A stretch of 64,000 nucleotides of DNA from assembly GCF_023896955.1 (NCBI RefSeq), contig NZ_JAMHIW010000011.1:1-64000 (forward strand), read 5' to 3'. This document shows positions 1-10,950 of this stretch, one piece after another; position 1 is the first letter of the stretch; every line of letters begins with the position of its first letter. A program made the translations under genes and the position numbers. Source of the DNA: Micromonospora sp. RHAY321. GTDB lineage: Bacteria; Actinomycetota; Actinomycetes; Mycobacteriales; Micromonosporaceae. The notes beneath the pieces were generated by a model. It searched no databases, was not told where the DNA came from, and was given only the letters and a program-made list of their open reading frames with translations.

Positions 1-275
1 CCGAGAGTGGCCCCGCCCACCGGACGGCCCGCCACAACCCGACAGGCAGGCCGTGACGGGCAGGTCCCGAACCGGACACCGCACGCGTCAGGCGCCGGAC
101 CGACCGACTCCAAGATCCCCACACTTTCGGGCGAAGTGCTGCCTGCGAACGCGCCGAGGCGACACCTTCCCGGAAAGTGCGCACATCTTGCCCACCACGC
201 CAGCGGACGAGACGCCCCCACGGCCGCAGGTGCACACCGACGGACCAATCCCCCGCAGACAGCGCGACCACCCGA

Positions 276-356
276 TCAAGATCGTGCTCGATCCCGGAAA
301 TAGGCCCCATCCGGGCCGACCGAGGCCACTACACCCGGGATCGGGCACGATCATGA
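276..356. repeat. Long inverted repeat downstream of uvrC
   Basis: Two arms of about 22 bp (276-297 and 335-356) are reverse complements apart from two positions, separated by 37 nt that contain a smaller 5-bp stem (303-307 with 313-317). It lies about 100 nt past the uvrC stop in the direction of uvrC transcription, so a terminator or 3' RNA structure is the simplest reading. I see no convincing gene in 1-451: its open frames lack a plausible start context and recognisable motifs. Confidence 0.5.
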
Positions 357-451
357 ACCAAACATGTCGCACCCATCGGCGGCCAGCCGCCTCTGGGCAC
401 GGCCGTCCACCGTCGGTCAGGGCGTGGTGGCGGTACCGACTGGCGGCGGGC

Positions 452-2434
452 TCACGAACTCGCCTCGGCGCCCTCGACGACCCCGGTGCCCTTGTCGAGC
501 GCGGCAAGGATCGCCTCGGCCGTGCGCCGGCCCACCCCGGGCACCTCGGTGATCTCCTCGACCGTGGCGGCGGAGAGCCGCTTGAGCGAGCCGAAGTGCC
601 GCAGCAGCGCCTTGCGGCGCACCTCCCCCAGACCGGGCACGTGGTCCAGCGCCGACTCGGTCATCCGCTTGGAACGGCGCTGCCGGTGGAAGGTGATGGC
701 GAAGCGGTGCGCCTCGTCGCGGACCCGTTGCAGCAGGTAGAGCCCCTCCGACGTACGCGGCAGGATGACCGGGAACTCGTCGTCGGGGAGCCAGACCTCC
801 TCCAGCCGCTTGGCCAGCCCGCACAGCGCCACGTCGTCGATGCCCAGGTCGGCGAGTGCCTGGGCGGCGGCCGCGACCTGCGGCGCTCCGCCGTCCACGA
901 CCACCAACTGCGGCGGGTACGCGAACTTGCGCGGCCGGCCGGTGGTGGGGTCGACGAGTGCGCCGATCTGCGGCTCCTGAGCGTCGGTGGGGGCCTCCGG
1001 GTCGTCGGCCGACTCCACTCCCACCTCGCCGGTCTCGGATCGCGCGTCCAGGTAGCGGGCGAAGCGACGGCGCAGCACCTCGGACATCGCGGAGAGGTCG
1101 TCGGTGGCGCCCCGGACGATGAACCGCCGGTACTCGCTCTTGCGGGGCAACCCGTCCTCGAAGACGACCATGCTGGCCACGACGTCGGTGCCCTGGATCT
1201 GCGAGATGTCGAAGCACTCGATGCGCAGGGGCGAGGTGCGCATGCCCAGCGCCTCGCTGATCTCGTCCAGCGCCTTGCCCCGGGTGGTCAGGTCACCGGA
1301 CCGCTTGAGCTTGTGCCGGGCCAGCGCGTCCTTGGCGTTGCGCTCCACCGTCTCCATCAGCGAACGCTTGTCTCCGCGCTGCGGCACGCGCAGCGACACG
1401 CGGCTGCCCCGGTGGGTGGAGAGCCAGTCGGCCAGCGCGTCGGCGTCCGCGGGCAACTCGGGGACCAGCAGCTCCCGGGGTACGTCGGCCTCGCCGTGCT
1501 CGCCGCCGTACACCTGGGTGCAGAAGTGGTGGACCAGGTCGCCGGTGGTCAGGTCCTCGGTCTTCTCCACCACCCAGCCCCGCTGGCCGCGGACCCGGCC
1601 GTCGCGGACGTGGAACACCTGCACGGCTGCCTCGAGCGGGTCGTCGGCGAACGCGACCACGTCGGCGTCGGTGCCGTCGCCGAGGACCACGGTCTGCTTC
1701 TCCATGGCCCGCCGCAACGCGGCCACGTCGTCGCGCAGCCGGGCGGCCCGCTCGAACTCCAGTTGCTCGCTCGCCTCGGTCATCTCGCGTTCGATCTTGC
1801 GGACCATGGTGTCGGTGCGCCCGGCCATGAAGTCGCAGAAGTCGTCGACGATGGCCCGGTGCTCGTCGGCGGAGACGGTGCCGACGCAGGGCGCCGAGCA
1901 CTTGCCGATGTAGCCGAGCAGACAGGGGCGGCCGACCTGGCCGGCCCGCTTGAACACCCCGGCGGAGCACGTCCGGGCGGGGAACACCCGCAGCAGCAGG
2001 TCGAGGGTCTCGCGGATCGCCCAGGCGTGCGAGTACGGCCCGAAGTAGCGCACCCCCTTGCGCTTGGCGCCGCGCATCACCTGCAGCCGAGGGTATTCCT
2101 CGTCGAGGGTGACCGCCAGGTAGGGGTAGGACTTGTCGTCGCGATAGCGGACGTTGAACCGCGGGTCGTACTGCTTGATCCAGGTGAACTCCTGCTGGAG
2201 CGCCTCGACCTCGGTGCCGACGGTGATCCAGTCGACCGACTCGGCGCTGGTGACCATCTGCCGGGTGCGCTCGTGCAGGTTCCAGATGTCGCCGAAGTAG
2301 GAGTTGAGCCGGCTGCGCAGGTTCTTCGCCTTGCCGACGTAGATCACCCGGCCGGTGCCGTCGCGGAAGCGGTAGACCCCCGGTGACTCCGGGATGGTGC
2401 CGGGTGGGGGACGGTAGGTCGAGGGGTCAGCCAC
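452..2434 (-). CDS. uvrC: Excinuclease ABC subunit C (UvrC)
   Basis: Dual-incision nuclease of nucleotide excision repair; it is recruited by UvrB-DNA and cuts on both sides of the lesion. About 660 aa, normal for the family. The N-terminal GIY-YIG domain is clear (PGVYRF, VIYVGKAKNLRSR). A four-cysteine stretch around residues 150-180 (CSAG, RPCLLGYIGKCSAPC) matches the cysteines that bind an Fe-S cluster in UvrC proteins. A UVR motif, the RNase H-like endonuclease domain and a C-terminal helix-hairpin-helix pair (HVPGLGEVRRK, EVPGVGRRTAE) follow. The GTG at 2434 is preferred over upstream starts because a TAGGCT -10 box ends exactly 7 nt before it, which implies leaderless mRNA. uvrA and uvrB are also in this window. 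Confidence 0.97.
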   Translation of the reverse strand: MADPSTYRPPPGTIPESPGVYRFRDGTGRVIYVGKAKNLRSRLNSYFGDIWNLHERTRQMVTSAESVDWITVGTEVEALQQEFTWIKQYDPRFNVRYRDDKSYPYLAVTLDEEYPRLQVMRGAKRKGVRYFGPYSHAWAIRETLDLLLRVFPARTCSAGVFKRAGQVGRPCLLGYIGKCSAPCVGTVSADEHRAIVDDFCDFMAGRTDTMVRKIEREMTEASEQLEFERAARLRDDVAALRRAMEKQTVVLGDGTDADVVAFADDPLEAAVQVFHVRDGRVRGQRGWVVEKTEDLTTGDLVHHFCTQVYGGEHGEADVPRELLVPELPADADALADWLSTHRGSRVSLRVPQRGDKRSLMETVERNAKDALARHKLKRSGDLTTRGKALDEISEALGMRTSPLRIECFDISQIQGTDVVASMVVFEDGLPRKSEYRRFIVRGATDDLSAMSEVLRRRFARYLDARSETGEVGVESADDPEAPTDAQEPQIGALVDPTTGRPRKFAYPPQLVVVDGGAPQVAAAAQALADLGIDDVALCGLAKRLEEVWLPDDEFPVILPRTSEGLYLLQRVRDEAHRFAITFHRQRRSKRMTESALDHVPGLGEVRRKALLRHFGSLKRLSAATVEEITEVPGVGRRTAEAILAALDKGTGVVEGAEASS

Positions 2435-2441
2435 GCTGTCA

Positions 2442-2447
2442 AGCCTA
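2442..2447 (-). promoter_or_regulatory. Leaderless -10 box of uvrC
   Basis: TAGGCT on the minus strand, followed by 7 nt and then the GTG start of uvrC. This spacing puts the transcription start at or next to the start codon. Confidence 0.6.
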
Positions 2448-2585
2448 GTCCGGCCCTCCGACAGCAGCCGGGTCCGGCAGATCCACTCGGCTTCCGGGAA
2501 GCCGGCGTGTCGGGAGCCGCCGAACACCCCGACTTCCCGGAACGCGAGTCGATCAAGCGGCTGAGCCGCGAGGCCCGACCGACGG

Positions 2586-2617
2586 GGCCGGGCCTCGGTC
2601 GATCGGAACGCCCGGCC
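2586..2617 (-). terminator. Stem-loop after the Rieske gene
   Basis: A perfect 8-bp GC stem (GGCCGGGC with GCCCGGCC) with a 16-nt loop, 12 nt past the Rieske stop codon in its direction of transcription. There is no U-tract, as is usual for actinobacterial terminators. Confidence 0.5.
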
Positions 2618-2628
2618 AGGCCGGCCGG

Positions 2629-3117
2629 TCAGGCCAGCGAGATCTGGTCCCCGGTGACCTTGATGTTCTTGGGCGGCAGTGGCTTGGTGGCCGGGCCGGC
2701 CTTCACCGAGCCGTCCTCGATGGAGAACTTGCTGCCGTGGCAGGTGCAGTTGATGGTGCCGCCGTCGACGTTCGTCACCGGGCAGTTCTGGTGGGTGCAG
2801 ATCGCGCCGAAGCCCTTGAACTGGCCGGCGGTGGGCTGGGTGATGACCACGCCCTCGGCGTTGAGGATCTTGCCGCCGCCGACCGGGATGTCGTTGGTGG
2901 TGGCCAGGGACTGGGCGCCCTGCCGGTCGCCGCCACCGGCGTCTCCGGTGCTGGGCACCGCCGGGCCGCCGCTGGTGGGGGCGGCGCCGTCGCCGCTGCC
3001 GGTGTCGTCGCTGCCGCAGGCGGCCAGTACGACGGCTGCGCCGATCGCCCCGACACCGGTGAGCAGGGTCCGACGGGTCTGCGTACCCGGCCCGGTCAGC
3101 GCCTGATCGTCACTCAT
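2629..3117 (-). CDS. Rieske [2Fe-2S] lipoprotein with twin-arginine signal
   Basis: Probable membrane-anchored electron-transfer protein of 162 aa. The N-terminus carries a twin-arginine motif (RRTLLTG), a hydrophobic stretch and a lipobox (LAAC), so export by Tat and lipidation at Cys34 are likely; Tat export fits a cofactor loaded before export. A Ser/Gly-rich linker leads to the Rieske fold with both cluster-binding boxes, CTHQNC and CTCHGSKF (the CxH...CxxH pattern). The ATG at 3117 has a GAGAGG Shine-Dalgarno-like stretch upstream. It sits between uvrA and uvrC on the same strand, separated from both by hairpins, so it is probably a single-gene unit. Its redox partner cannot be told from the sequence. 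Confidence 0.88.
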   Translation of the reverse strand: MSDDQALTGPGTQTRRTLLTGVGAIGAAVVLAACGSDDTGSGDGAAPTSGGPAVPSTGDAGGGDRQGAQSLATTNDIPVGGGKILNAEGVVITQPTAGQFKGFGAICTHQNCPVTNVDGGTINCTCHGSKFSIEDGSVKAGPATKPLPPKNIKVTGDQISLA

Positions 3118-3231
3118 GCCTCGCCTCTCTCTGGGCTGCTGCGCCGGTCCCGATCACCCGGCCACACTCGTCAACACGGGCAACTGTGCCGGATGGTTCA
3201 CGGTGGCATGGTCTCGACCCAGGAAATGGGA

Positions 3232-3267
3232 AACGCCGGCGGTGCCCGATCGGGCACCGCCGGCGTT
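3232..3267 (-). terminator. Terminator of uvrA
   Basis: A perfect 36-bp palindrome that can fold to a 16-bp stem with a GATC loop, 13 nt beyond the uvrA stop codon. Confidence 0.85.
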
Positions 3268-3280
3268 CCTGCTGGTCGGC

Positions 3281-6226
<2,946 letters not shown>

Positions 6227-6395
6227 GGTCCGTGTACTCCCGGATGAAGATGAAGCGGAGAATCTGTCCCGCTCTGGGGTGATTTTGAGCGGTGGTGCGG
6301 GCGCGGAAAACACGCCTCGGCAACTCTAGCCCCGAGGTACGACAGTTTCCCGCGCCCGCACATTCCCCCAGCTCAGCCCGGTCGGCCGGGGCCGG

Positions 6396-7466
6396 TCAGT
6401 AGCCGCCGGGCGTCGGCGGTCGGGCCGCCCGACGCCGCGCCGAGCGCCAACCGCCGCGCCGCTCCGCGGCCAGCCGCGCCTCCCGCCGCCGGCTCTCCTG
6501 GGCCACCTCCCGCTGCAACCGTCGCCAGCTCTCCCACCGCCGGGTGGACAGCTCCCCGGTACGCAGCGCCTCCCCGACCGCGCAGGCCGGCTCGCCGTCG
6601 TGCCCGCAGTCGGCGTACCGACAGCCCTCGGCGAGCCCGGCGATGTCGGCGAACGCCCGGTCGAGCCCGGCCACGCCGTCCAGCAGGCCGACCGCTCGCA
6701 CGCCGGGAGTGTCGATCACCGCGCCACCACCGGGGATCGACACCAGCGCCCGCCAGGTGGTGGTGTGCCGGCCCTTGCCGTCGACCCGGCGGATCGCCTG
6801 GGTCGGCATCATCACCGCACCGGCCAGCGCGTTGACGAGGCTCGACTTGCCCGCGCCGGACGGCCCGAGCAGGCCCAGAGTGCGGCCGGGCGCCACCTCC
6901 GCGAGCAGTGGGTCGAGCCCGACGCCGCGCTCGGCGCTGACCGGCAGCACCGGCACTCCGGGGGCGACCGCGGCGAGCTGACGGGCCAGCGCGGCCGGGT
7001 CGGCCGCGAGGTCGGCCTTGGTCAGCACGACCAGCGGCCGGGCCCCGGACTCGTGGACCAGGGAGAGCAGCCGCTCGATCCGGCCGACGTCCGGTTCCGG
7101 GTGCACCGGCTCCACGACGGCGGCGGCGTCCAGGTTGGCGGCCAGCACCTGGCCGCTGGCGTCCTTTCCGGCGGTACGGCGGATCAGCGCCGCCCGCCGG
7201 GGCAGCACCGCCTCCGCGGTGGTGCGGCCGTCCGGCCACTGCGCGAGCAACACCCAGTCCCCGGCACAGGGCAGCGCGGAGGGGTCCCGGGCGGCGGCGA
7301 CCAGCACCGGCCCTCCCAGGCTGGCCCGGACCGGGCCGGTCGAGGTGAGCACCGTGCAGACCCCCCGGTCCACCCGGGCCACCCGGCCCGGTCGGTGCTC
7401 GCCGCGCCGCGCGGCGTACGCCGCCCATCCGGCGTCCCAGCCGAGGGCGGTCAGATCGATCGTCAT
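6396..7466 (-). CDS. rsgA: Ribosome small-subunit-dependent GTPase A (RsgA)
   Basis: Circularly permuted GTPase that acts late in 30S subunit maturation. 356 aa: an N-terminal OB-fold (residues about 25-90), then the GTPase with motifs in permuted order, TKAD before the P-loop GPSGAGKSSLVNAL and the later DTPG, and a C-terminal zinc knuckle (CRYADCGH...C). The ATG at 7466 has a GAGGAT ribosome site 5-6 nt upstream. It precedes uvrA on the same strand with about 170 nt between them. TypA and S1 in this window are functionally related translation factors but are not in an operon with it. Confidence 0.93.
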   Translation of the reverse strand: MTIDLTALGWDAGWAAYAARRGEHRPGRVARVDRGVCTVLTSTGPVRASLGGPVLVAAARDPSALPCAGDWVLLAQWPDGRTTAEAVLPRRAALIRRTAGKDASGQVLAANLDAAAVVEPVHPEPDVGRIERLLSLVHESGARPLVVLTKADLAADPAALARQLAAVAPGVPVLPVSAERGVGLDPLLAEVAPGRTLGLLGPSGAGKSSLVNALAGAVMMPTQAIRRVDGKGRHTTTWRALVSIPGGGAVIDTPGVRAVGLLDGVAGLDRAFADIAGLAEGCRYADCGHDGEPACAVGEALRTGELSTRRWESWRRLQREVAQESRRREARLAAERRGGWRSARRRAARPPTPGGY

Positions 7467-7631
7467 GGCATCCTCATCGGTGTCGAAGGTGGTGATGGCG
7501 GAACACGCGTGCCACGGCCGGCATGGTCACCACCCCCCTCCGACGTCCCGGTGTCGCGTATGCGCCGACGGTAGGGCGCGCGCCGACGCGCCGAAAGCGA
7601 TTTCCCCGGCGACGACGCGACGGCGGACCGC

Positions 7632-7637
7632 TAGGGT
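7632..7637 (+). promoter_or_regulatory. Leaderless -10 box
   Basis: TAGGGT followed by 6 nt and the GTG start at 7644; no Shine-Dalgarno sequence is present, which fits a leaderless transcript. Confidence 0.6.
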
Positions 7638-7643
7638 CGACGC

Positions 7644-8360
7644 GTGACCACCGACCCACTGCTGCTGATGGGCGAGGTGGACGACGCGACCAGTCGGCTG
7701 CTCCGCACCGCGGCCTCCTTCGACGCCGCGGACCTGGCGGCCACGTCGCTGCTGCCGGACTGGACGCGCGGCCACGTGCTGGCCCATTTGGCGCGCAACG
7801 CCGACGGTTTCGTCAACCTGCTCACCGCGGCCCGCACCGGCGAGCCGGTGCCCATGTACGCCTCCCCCGCGGCCCGCGCGGCCGACATCGAGGCCGGCGC
7901 GGGCCGGCCGGCCGCCGAGCACCTGGACGACCTGCGGCGCAGTGCGGACCGGTTCGCCGAGGCCGTCGCAGCCATGACGGTGCAGGCGTGGGCGGCGACG
8001 GTGCAGACCCGCCGGGGCCCGTGGCCCGCCGCCCTGCTCGTCTGGGGCCGGCTGCGCGAGATCGAGGTGCACCACGTCGACCTGGCCGCCGCCTACCGGC
8101 CCGCCGACTGGCCGGAGACGTTCGCCCAGCGGCTGCTGCGCGAGGTGGCCGCCCATCACGCCGACCAGCCGGCACCACCGTCGATGGTGCTGCGTTTCGA
8201 CGGCAGCAAGCACGAGCTGGTGATCGGGGAGCGGGCCGGCGCCCCGACCGTCGCCGGCCCCGCCCCCGACCTCGCCGCCTGGCTGATCGGCCGCGACGGC
8301 GGCGACGCGCTCGCCGTCACTCCCGACGGTCCCCTGCCTACTCCACCGGAATGGATATAG
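7644..8360 (+). CDS. Maleylpyruvate isomerase-family (DinB-like) protein
   Basis: 238 aa. The N-terminal half has the family pattern LPDWTRGHVLAHLARNADGF, with a metal-ligand histidine after the conserved W-T-R-G, and a second histidine pair in EIEVHHVDL. Relatives include mycothiol-dependent maleylpyruvate isomerases, but most members have no known substrate, so the reaction is unassigned. The GTG at 7644 is chosen because a TAGGGT -10 box ends 6 nt upstream. The metallo-beta-lactamase-fold gene begins 7 nt after its stop, so the two are probably one transcription unit. Mycothiol use would fit an actinobacterial host. Confidence 0.85.
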   Translation: MTTDPLLLMGEVDDATSRLLRTAASFDAADLAATSLLPDWTRGHVLAHLARNADGFVNLLTAARTGEPVPMYASPAARAADIEAGAGRPAAEHLDDLRRSADRFAEAVAAMTVQAWAATVQTRRGPWPAALLVWGRLREIEVHHVDLAAAYRPADWPETFAQRLLREVAAHHADQPAPPSMVLRFDGSKHELVIGERAGAPTVAGPAPDLAAWLIGRDGGDALAVTPDGPLPTPPEWI

Positions 8361-8367
8361 ACACCTC

Positions 8368-9021
8368 ATGACATACAGCGGAGACGTCACCCCCGGCGGC
8401 GCGCCGGCGGTGCGGGAGCTGGACGGCCTCACCATCAGCAAGCTGTCGGTGGGCCCGATGGACAACAACGCGTACCTGCTCCGCTGCACGGCCACGGGCG
8501 AGCAGGTGCTGATCGACGCCGCCAACGAGGCACCCCGGCTGCTGGACCTGATCGGCGACGCCGGTCTCACCGCCGTGGTGACCACCCACCAGCACATGGA
8601 CCACTGGGTGGCGCTGGAAGAGGTGGTGGCCAAGACCGGCGCCCGGACGCTGGTGCACGCCGACGACGCGGCCGGGCTGCCGATCGAGGCGGAGCGGCTC
8701 GCCGACGGCGACACCGTGCCGGTCGGCGACTGCGCCCTGGAGGTCATCCACATCAAGGGGCACACCCCGGGCTCGATCGCGCTGCTCTACCGCGACCCGA
8801 ACGGGACCCCGCACCTGTTCACCGGCGACAGTCTCTTTCCCGGCGGGGTCGGCAACACCGACCAGGACCCGGAGCGTTTCGCCGCGCTGATCGACGACGT
8901 CGAGCGGAAGGTGTTCGACAAGCTGCCCGACGACACCTGGTTCTATCCGGGGCACGGCAAGGACAGCACCCTCGGCGCGGAGCGCCCGGCTCTGCCGCAG
9001 TGGCGCGCCCGAGGCTGGTGA
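8368..9021 (+). CDS. Metallo-beta-lactamase-fold hydrolase (glyoxalase II-like)
   Basis: 217 aa cytosolic metal-dependent hydrolase. The signature THQHMDHW (HxHxDH) lies at about residues 71-78; GHTPGS, GDSLFPGG and YPGHGKDS supply the remaining metal ligands. The closest style is the glyoxalase II-like group, for which a thioester substrate would be typical, but the substrate is not shown by the sequence. The start is 7 nt after the preceding stop, with a TATAGA 6 nt upstream that could also act as a -10 box. An MBL-fold gene also lies near uvrA in M. tuberculosis (Rv1637c next to uvrA, from memory). A strong hairpin follows at 9027. Confidence 0.9.
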   Translation: MTYSGDVTPGGAPAVRELDGLTISKLSVGPMDNNAYLLRCTATGEQVLIDAANEAPRLLDLIGDAGLTAVVTTHQHMDHWVALEEVVAKTGARTLVHADDAAGLPIEAERLADGDTVPVGDCALEVIHIKGHTPGSIALLYRDPNGTPHLFTGDSLFPGGVGNTDQDPERFAALIDDVERKVFDKLPDDTWFYPGHGKDSTLGAERPALPQWRARGW

Positions 9022-9026
9022 CCCGA

Positions 9027-9054
9027 GCGGGGCCGGCCCCCCGGCCGGCCCCGC
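9027..9054. terminator. Bidirectional terminator
   Basis: A perfect 12-bp GC stem with a CCCC loop, between the convergent MBL-fold and DedA genes. Confidence 0.85.
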
Positions 9055-9108
9055 ACCACCCACCCGACCACCCGGGCGCACCCCCCGCCCGCCGGTCGGC
9101 CGATCCGG

Positions 9109-9729
9109 TCAGGGCGTCGGCGGGCCGGCGACCGCGCGGAGCCTGCGCCGGGTGCCCAGCAACACCACGGCGGCCAGCACCAGCCCGACGCCCATGGTGA
9201 CCAGCAGCGGGCTCGACTCCCCCGGCAGCAGCCCCGCCAGGGAGCGCGACGCGGTGCCCAGCGCGAGGTAGAGACCGGCCCAGGCCGTCGCGCCGAGCGC
9301 CGCACATCCCAGGAACCGCCGGTACGACATGCGTAGGCCGCCCGCGGCCAGCGGCAGCAGCGCGTTGAACACCGGCAGGAACGGCGCGACCACCATCATC
9401 CGGCCGCCACCGCGGCGCAGGATCCCCTCCGCCGCCGTCCAACGCGCCTCGCCGATCCAGTCGCCGACCCGGCTGTGTCGCAGCCGCTCGGAGTACCGGC
9501 GACCGACCAGGAAACTCAGCGACCATCCGGCCAGGCAGCCGACCAGCACCGCGGTGAAGGTCGCCAGCCCCGTGGCCGGGCGACCCACGCCGACCGCGGC
9601 CAGGATCGCCACGTCACCGGGGATCAGGACCCCCAGCAGGGGTACGGCGTCGAACAGCATGACCAGCCCGAGTGCTCCCATCAGCAGCAGGATGGGCAGG
9701 TCTCCGACCTCGGCGAGCCATTGCGTCAT
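9109..9729 (-). CDS. DedA-family membrane protein
   Basis: Integral membrane protein of 206 aa with about five hydrophobic segments. The family hallmark is present as APFLPVFNALLPLAAGG followed by LRMSYRRF, matching the DedA pattern in which the loop after the re-entrant helix carries FxPxxRxxxPxxAG; here the usual arginine after P is replaced (PVFNALLP). DedA proteins are linked to lipid (undecaprenyl phosphate) translocation and membrane homeostasis. The ATG at 9729 lies 7 nt after TAGCGT on the minus strand, so it is probably leaderless. A second DedA domain occurs at 19.4-20.8 kb fused to a PAP2-like domain. Confidence 0.87.
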   Translation of the reverse strand: MTQWLAEVGDLPILLLMGALGLVMLFDAVPLLGVLIPGDVAILAAVGVGRPATGLATFTAVLVGCLAGWSLSFLVGRRYSERLRHSRVGDWIGEARWTAAEGILRRGGGRMMVVAPFLPVFNALLPLAAGGLRMSYRRFLGCAALGATAWAGLYLALGTASRSLAGLLPGESSPLLVTMGVGLVLAAVVLLGTRRRLRAVAGPPTP

Positions 9730-9736
9730 GCCCCGT

Positions 9737-9742
9737 ACGCTA
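9737..9742 (-). promoter_or_regulatory. Leaderless -10 box of dedA
   Basis: TAGCGT on the minus strand, 7 nt before the ATG at 9729. Confidence 0.55.
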
Positions 9743-9830
9743 TGGCCGACACACCACCCTGGACATCCGGTCGCATCCCCCAGCGGCCCCTGGTATCCAC
9801 CTCGGGGTCGCCCCTGAGATCGGCCGCGCC

Positions 9831-10514
9831 TCAGGCGGGTCGCAGCACCAGCACCCGGCGTAGCGACGAGTCGACCGACGGTTCCGTCGTGGGCACCGGA
9901 TAGTCGGCCAGCACCGTCAGCCGGTCCGCCGGCAGGTGCCCCCGGTCGGGGTCGCCCACCAGCACCTCGGCACCGCCGGCGGCGGCCCGTTGCAGGAACG
10001 GCAGCATCCGGTCAGCCAGTGCGCGGCTGTAGAAGACGTCGCCGGCGAGGACCACGTCCGCCTCCGCGTCTCCGGTGTCGAGCAGATCACTTCCGGTGGC
10101 GTCGACGGCGACCCCGTTGGCCCGCGCGTTGACCGTGACGGCCGCGACGGCGTACGGGTCGATGTCGTTGGCGACCACCTCGGCGGCACCGGCCAGCGCG
10201 GCGGCGATGGCCACCAGCCCGGACCCGGCAGCGAGGTCGAGCACCCGCCGGCCGGCGACCAGTTCGGGATGGTCCAGCAGGTGGCGGGCCAGGGCCTGAC
10301 CTCCGGCCCAGGCGGAGGCCCAGTACGGCGGCGCCAGGGTGCGCCCGGCGGCGGCCTCCATGCGTGCCCACCAGACGATCGCGTCCTCGGCCAGGTGCAG
10401 CCGCACCTCGGGAACGAACGGGGTGGGCACCAACCGGAGCCGGTCGAGGCCGTCGCCGGGCGCGTCGATCTCGCGCTCCAGCTCGGACAGCGCGGTGGCT
10501 GCGGCACCTCTCAT
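9831..10514 (-). CDS. Class I SAM methyltransferase (COG3897-like)
   Basis: About 227 aa. The SAM-binding fold is clear: VLDLAAGSGLVAIAAA (motif I), ANDIDPYAVAA (motif II) and DVVLAGDVFYS (motif IV). The N-terminal part (APPYWASAWAGGQALARHL) resembles the predicted nicotinamide N-methylase / protein-lysine methyltransferase group, which includes electron-transfer-flavoprotein lysine methyltransferases. A protein substrate is therefore possible but not shown. The start is ambiguous: an ATG at 10514 fits the conserved region, while an in-frame ATG at 10562 adds 16 proline-rich residues and neither has a clear ribosome site. The divergent cold-shock gene begins at 10699. Confidence 0.8.
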   Translation of the reverse strand: MRGAAATALSELEREIDAPGDGLDRLRLVPTPFVPEVRLHLAEDAIVWWARMEAAAGRTLAPPYWASAWAGGQALARHLLDHPELVAGRRVLDLAAGSGLVAIAAALAGAAEVVANDIDPYAVAAVTVNARANGVAVDATGSDLLDTGDAEADVVLAGDVFYSRALADRMLPFLQRAAAGGAEVLVGDPDRGHLPADRLTVLADYPVPTTEPSVDSSLRRVLVLRPA

Positions 10515-10698
10515 CGGGGCCAAGCATGCCCCAGTGGCGGGTGGCGGGGGCGCGTTTCGCATCGCGCCACGTAGAGTTCACCCGAGTTCCTACGGCACTT
10601 CGGCCGGCGGATCCGGGTTTTGCCCGTTACTGTCGGACAGGTACGGGCGATCATCGGCCACACGCCGAGGGTCAGCCGCTTTGAACAGGGAGAGATGC

Positions 10699-10902
10699 AT
10701 GGCAACCGGCACGGTTAAGTGGTTCAACTCGGAAAAGGGCTTTGGCTTCATCGAGCAGGACGGTGGAGGGCCGGACGTGTTCGTCCACTACTCCGCCATC
10801 GCCTCGAGCGGCTACCGGGAGCTCAACGAGGGCCAGAAGGTCGAGTTCGAGGTGACCCAGGGGCAGAAGGGTCCGCAGGCGGACAACGTCCGCCCGATGT
10901 AG
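10699..10902 (+). CDS. Cold-shock protein (CspA family)
   Basis: 67-aa single-stranded nucleic-acid-binding OB-fold protein, normal length for the family. Both RNA-binding motifs are intact: KGFGFI (RNP1) and VFVHYS (RNP2), after the canonical MATGTVKWFNSEKGF start. The ATG at 10699 has GGGAGAG at proper spacing. The 180-nt space upstream, shared with the divergent methyltransferase, could carry the long structured leader common for csp genes, but I cannot point to a thermosensor. A GC hairpin follows 13 nt after the stop. Confidence 0.96.
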   Translation: MATGTVKWFNSEKGFGFIEQDGGGPDVFVHYSAIASSGYRELNEGQKVEFEVTQGQKGPQADNVRPM

Positions 10903-10914
10903 CTCCGTGCCGGT

Positions 10915-10941
10915 GGCGGCGGCCGGTCGACGGCCGCCGCC
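10915..10941. terminator. Bidirectional terminator
   Basis: A perfect 10-bp stem (GGCGGCGGCC with GGCCGCCGCC) with a 7-nt loop, between the convergent cold-shock and MFS genes. Confidence 0.8.
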
Positions 10942-10950
10942 GCAGTGCAC

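Noticed and set aside
88..507. Possible small gene on the minus strand after uvrC
   Set aside because: Arg/Gly-rich, overlaps the uvrC 3' end, has no ribosome site and no recognisable motif.
53..2386. 777-codon open frame opposite uvrC
   Set aside because: It is the antisense shadow of uvrC, with arginine/histidine/leucine-rich low-complexity text and no motifs. GC-rich third positions create such frames.
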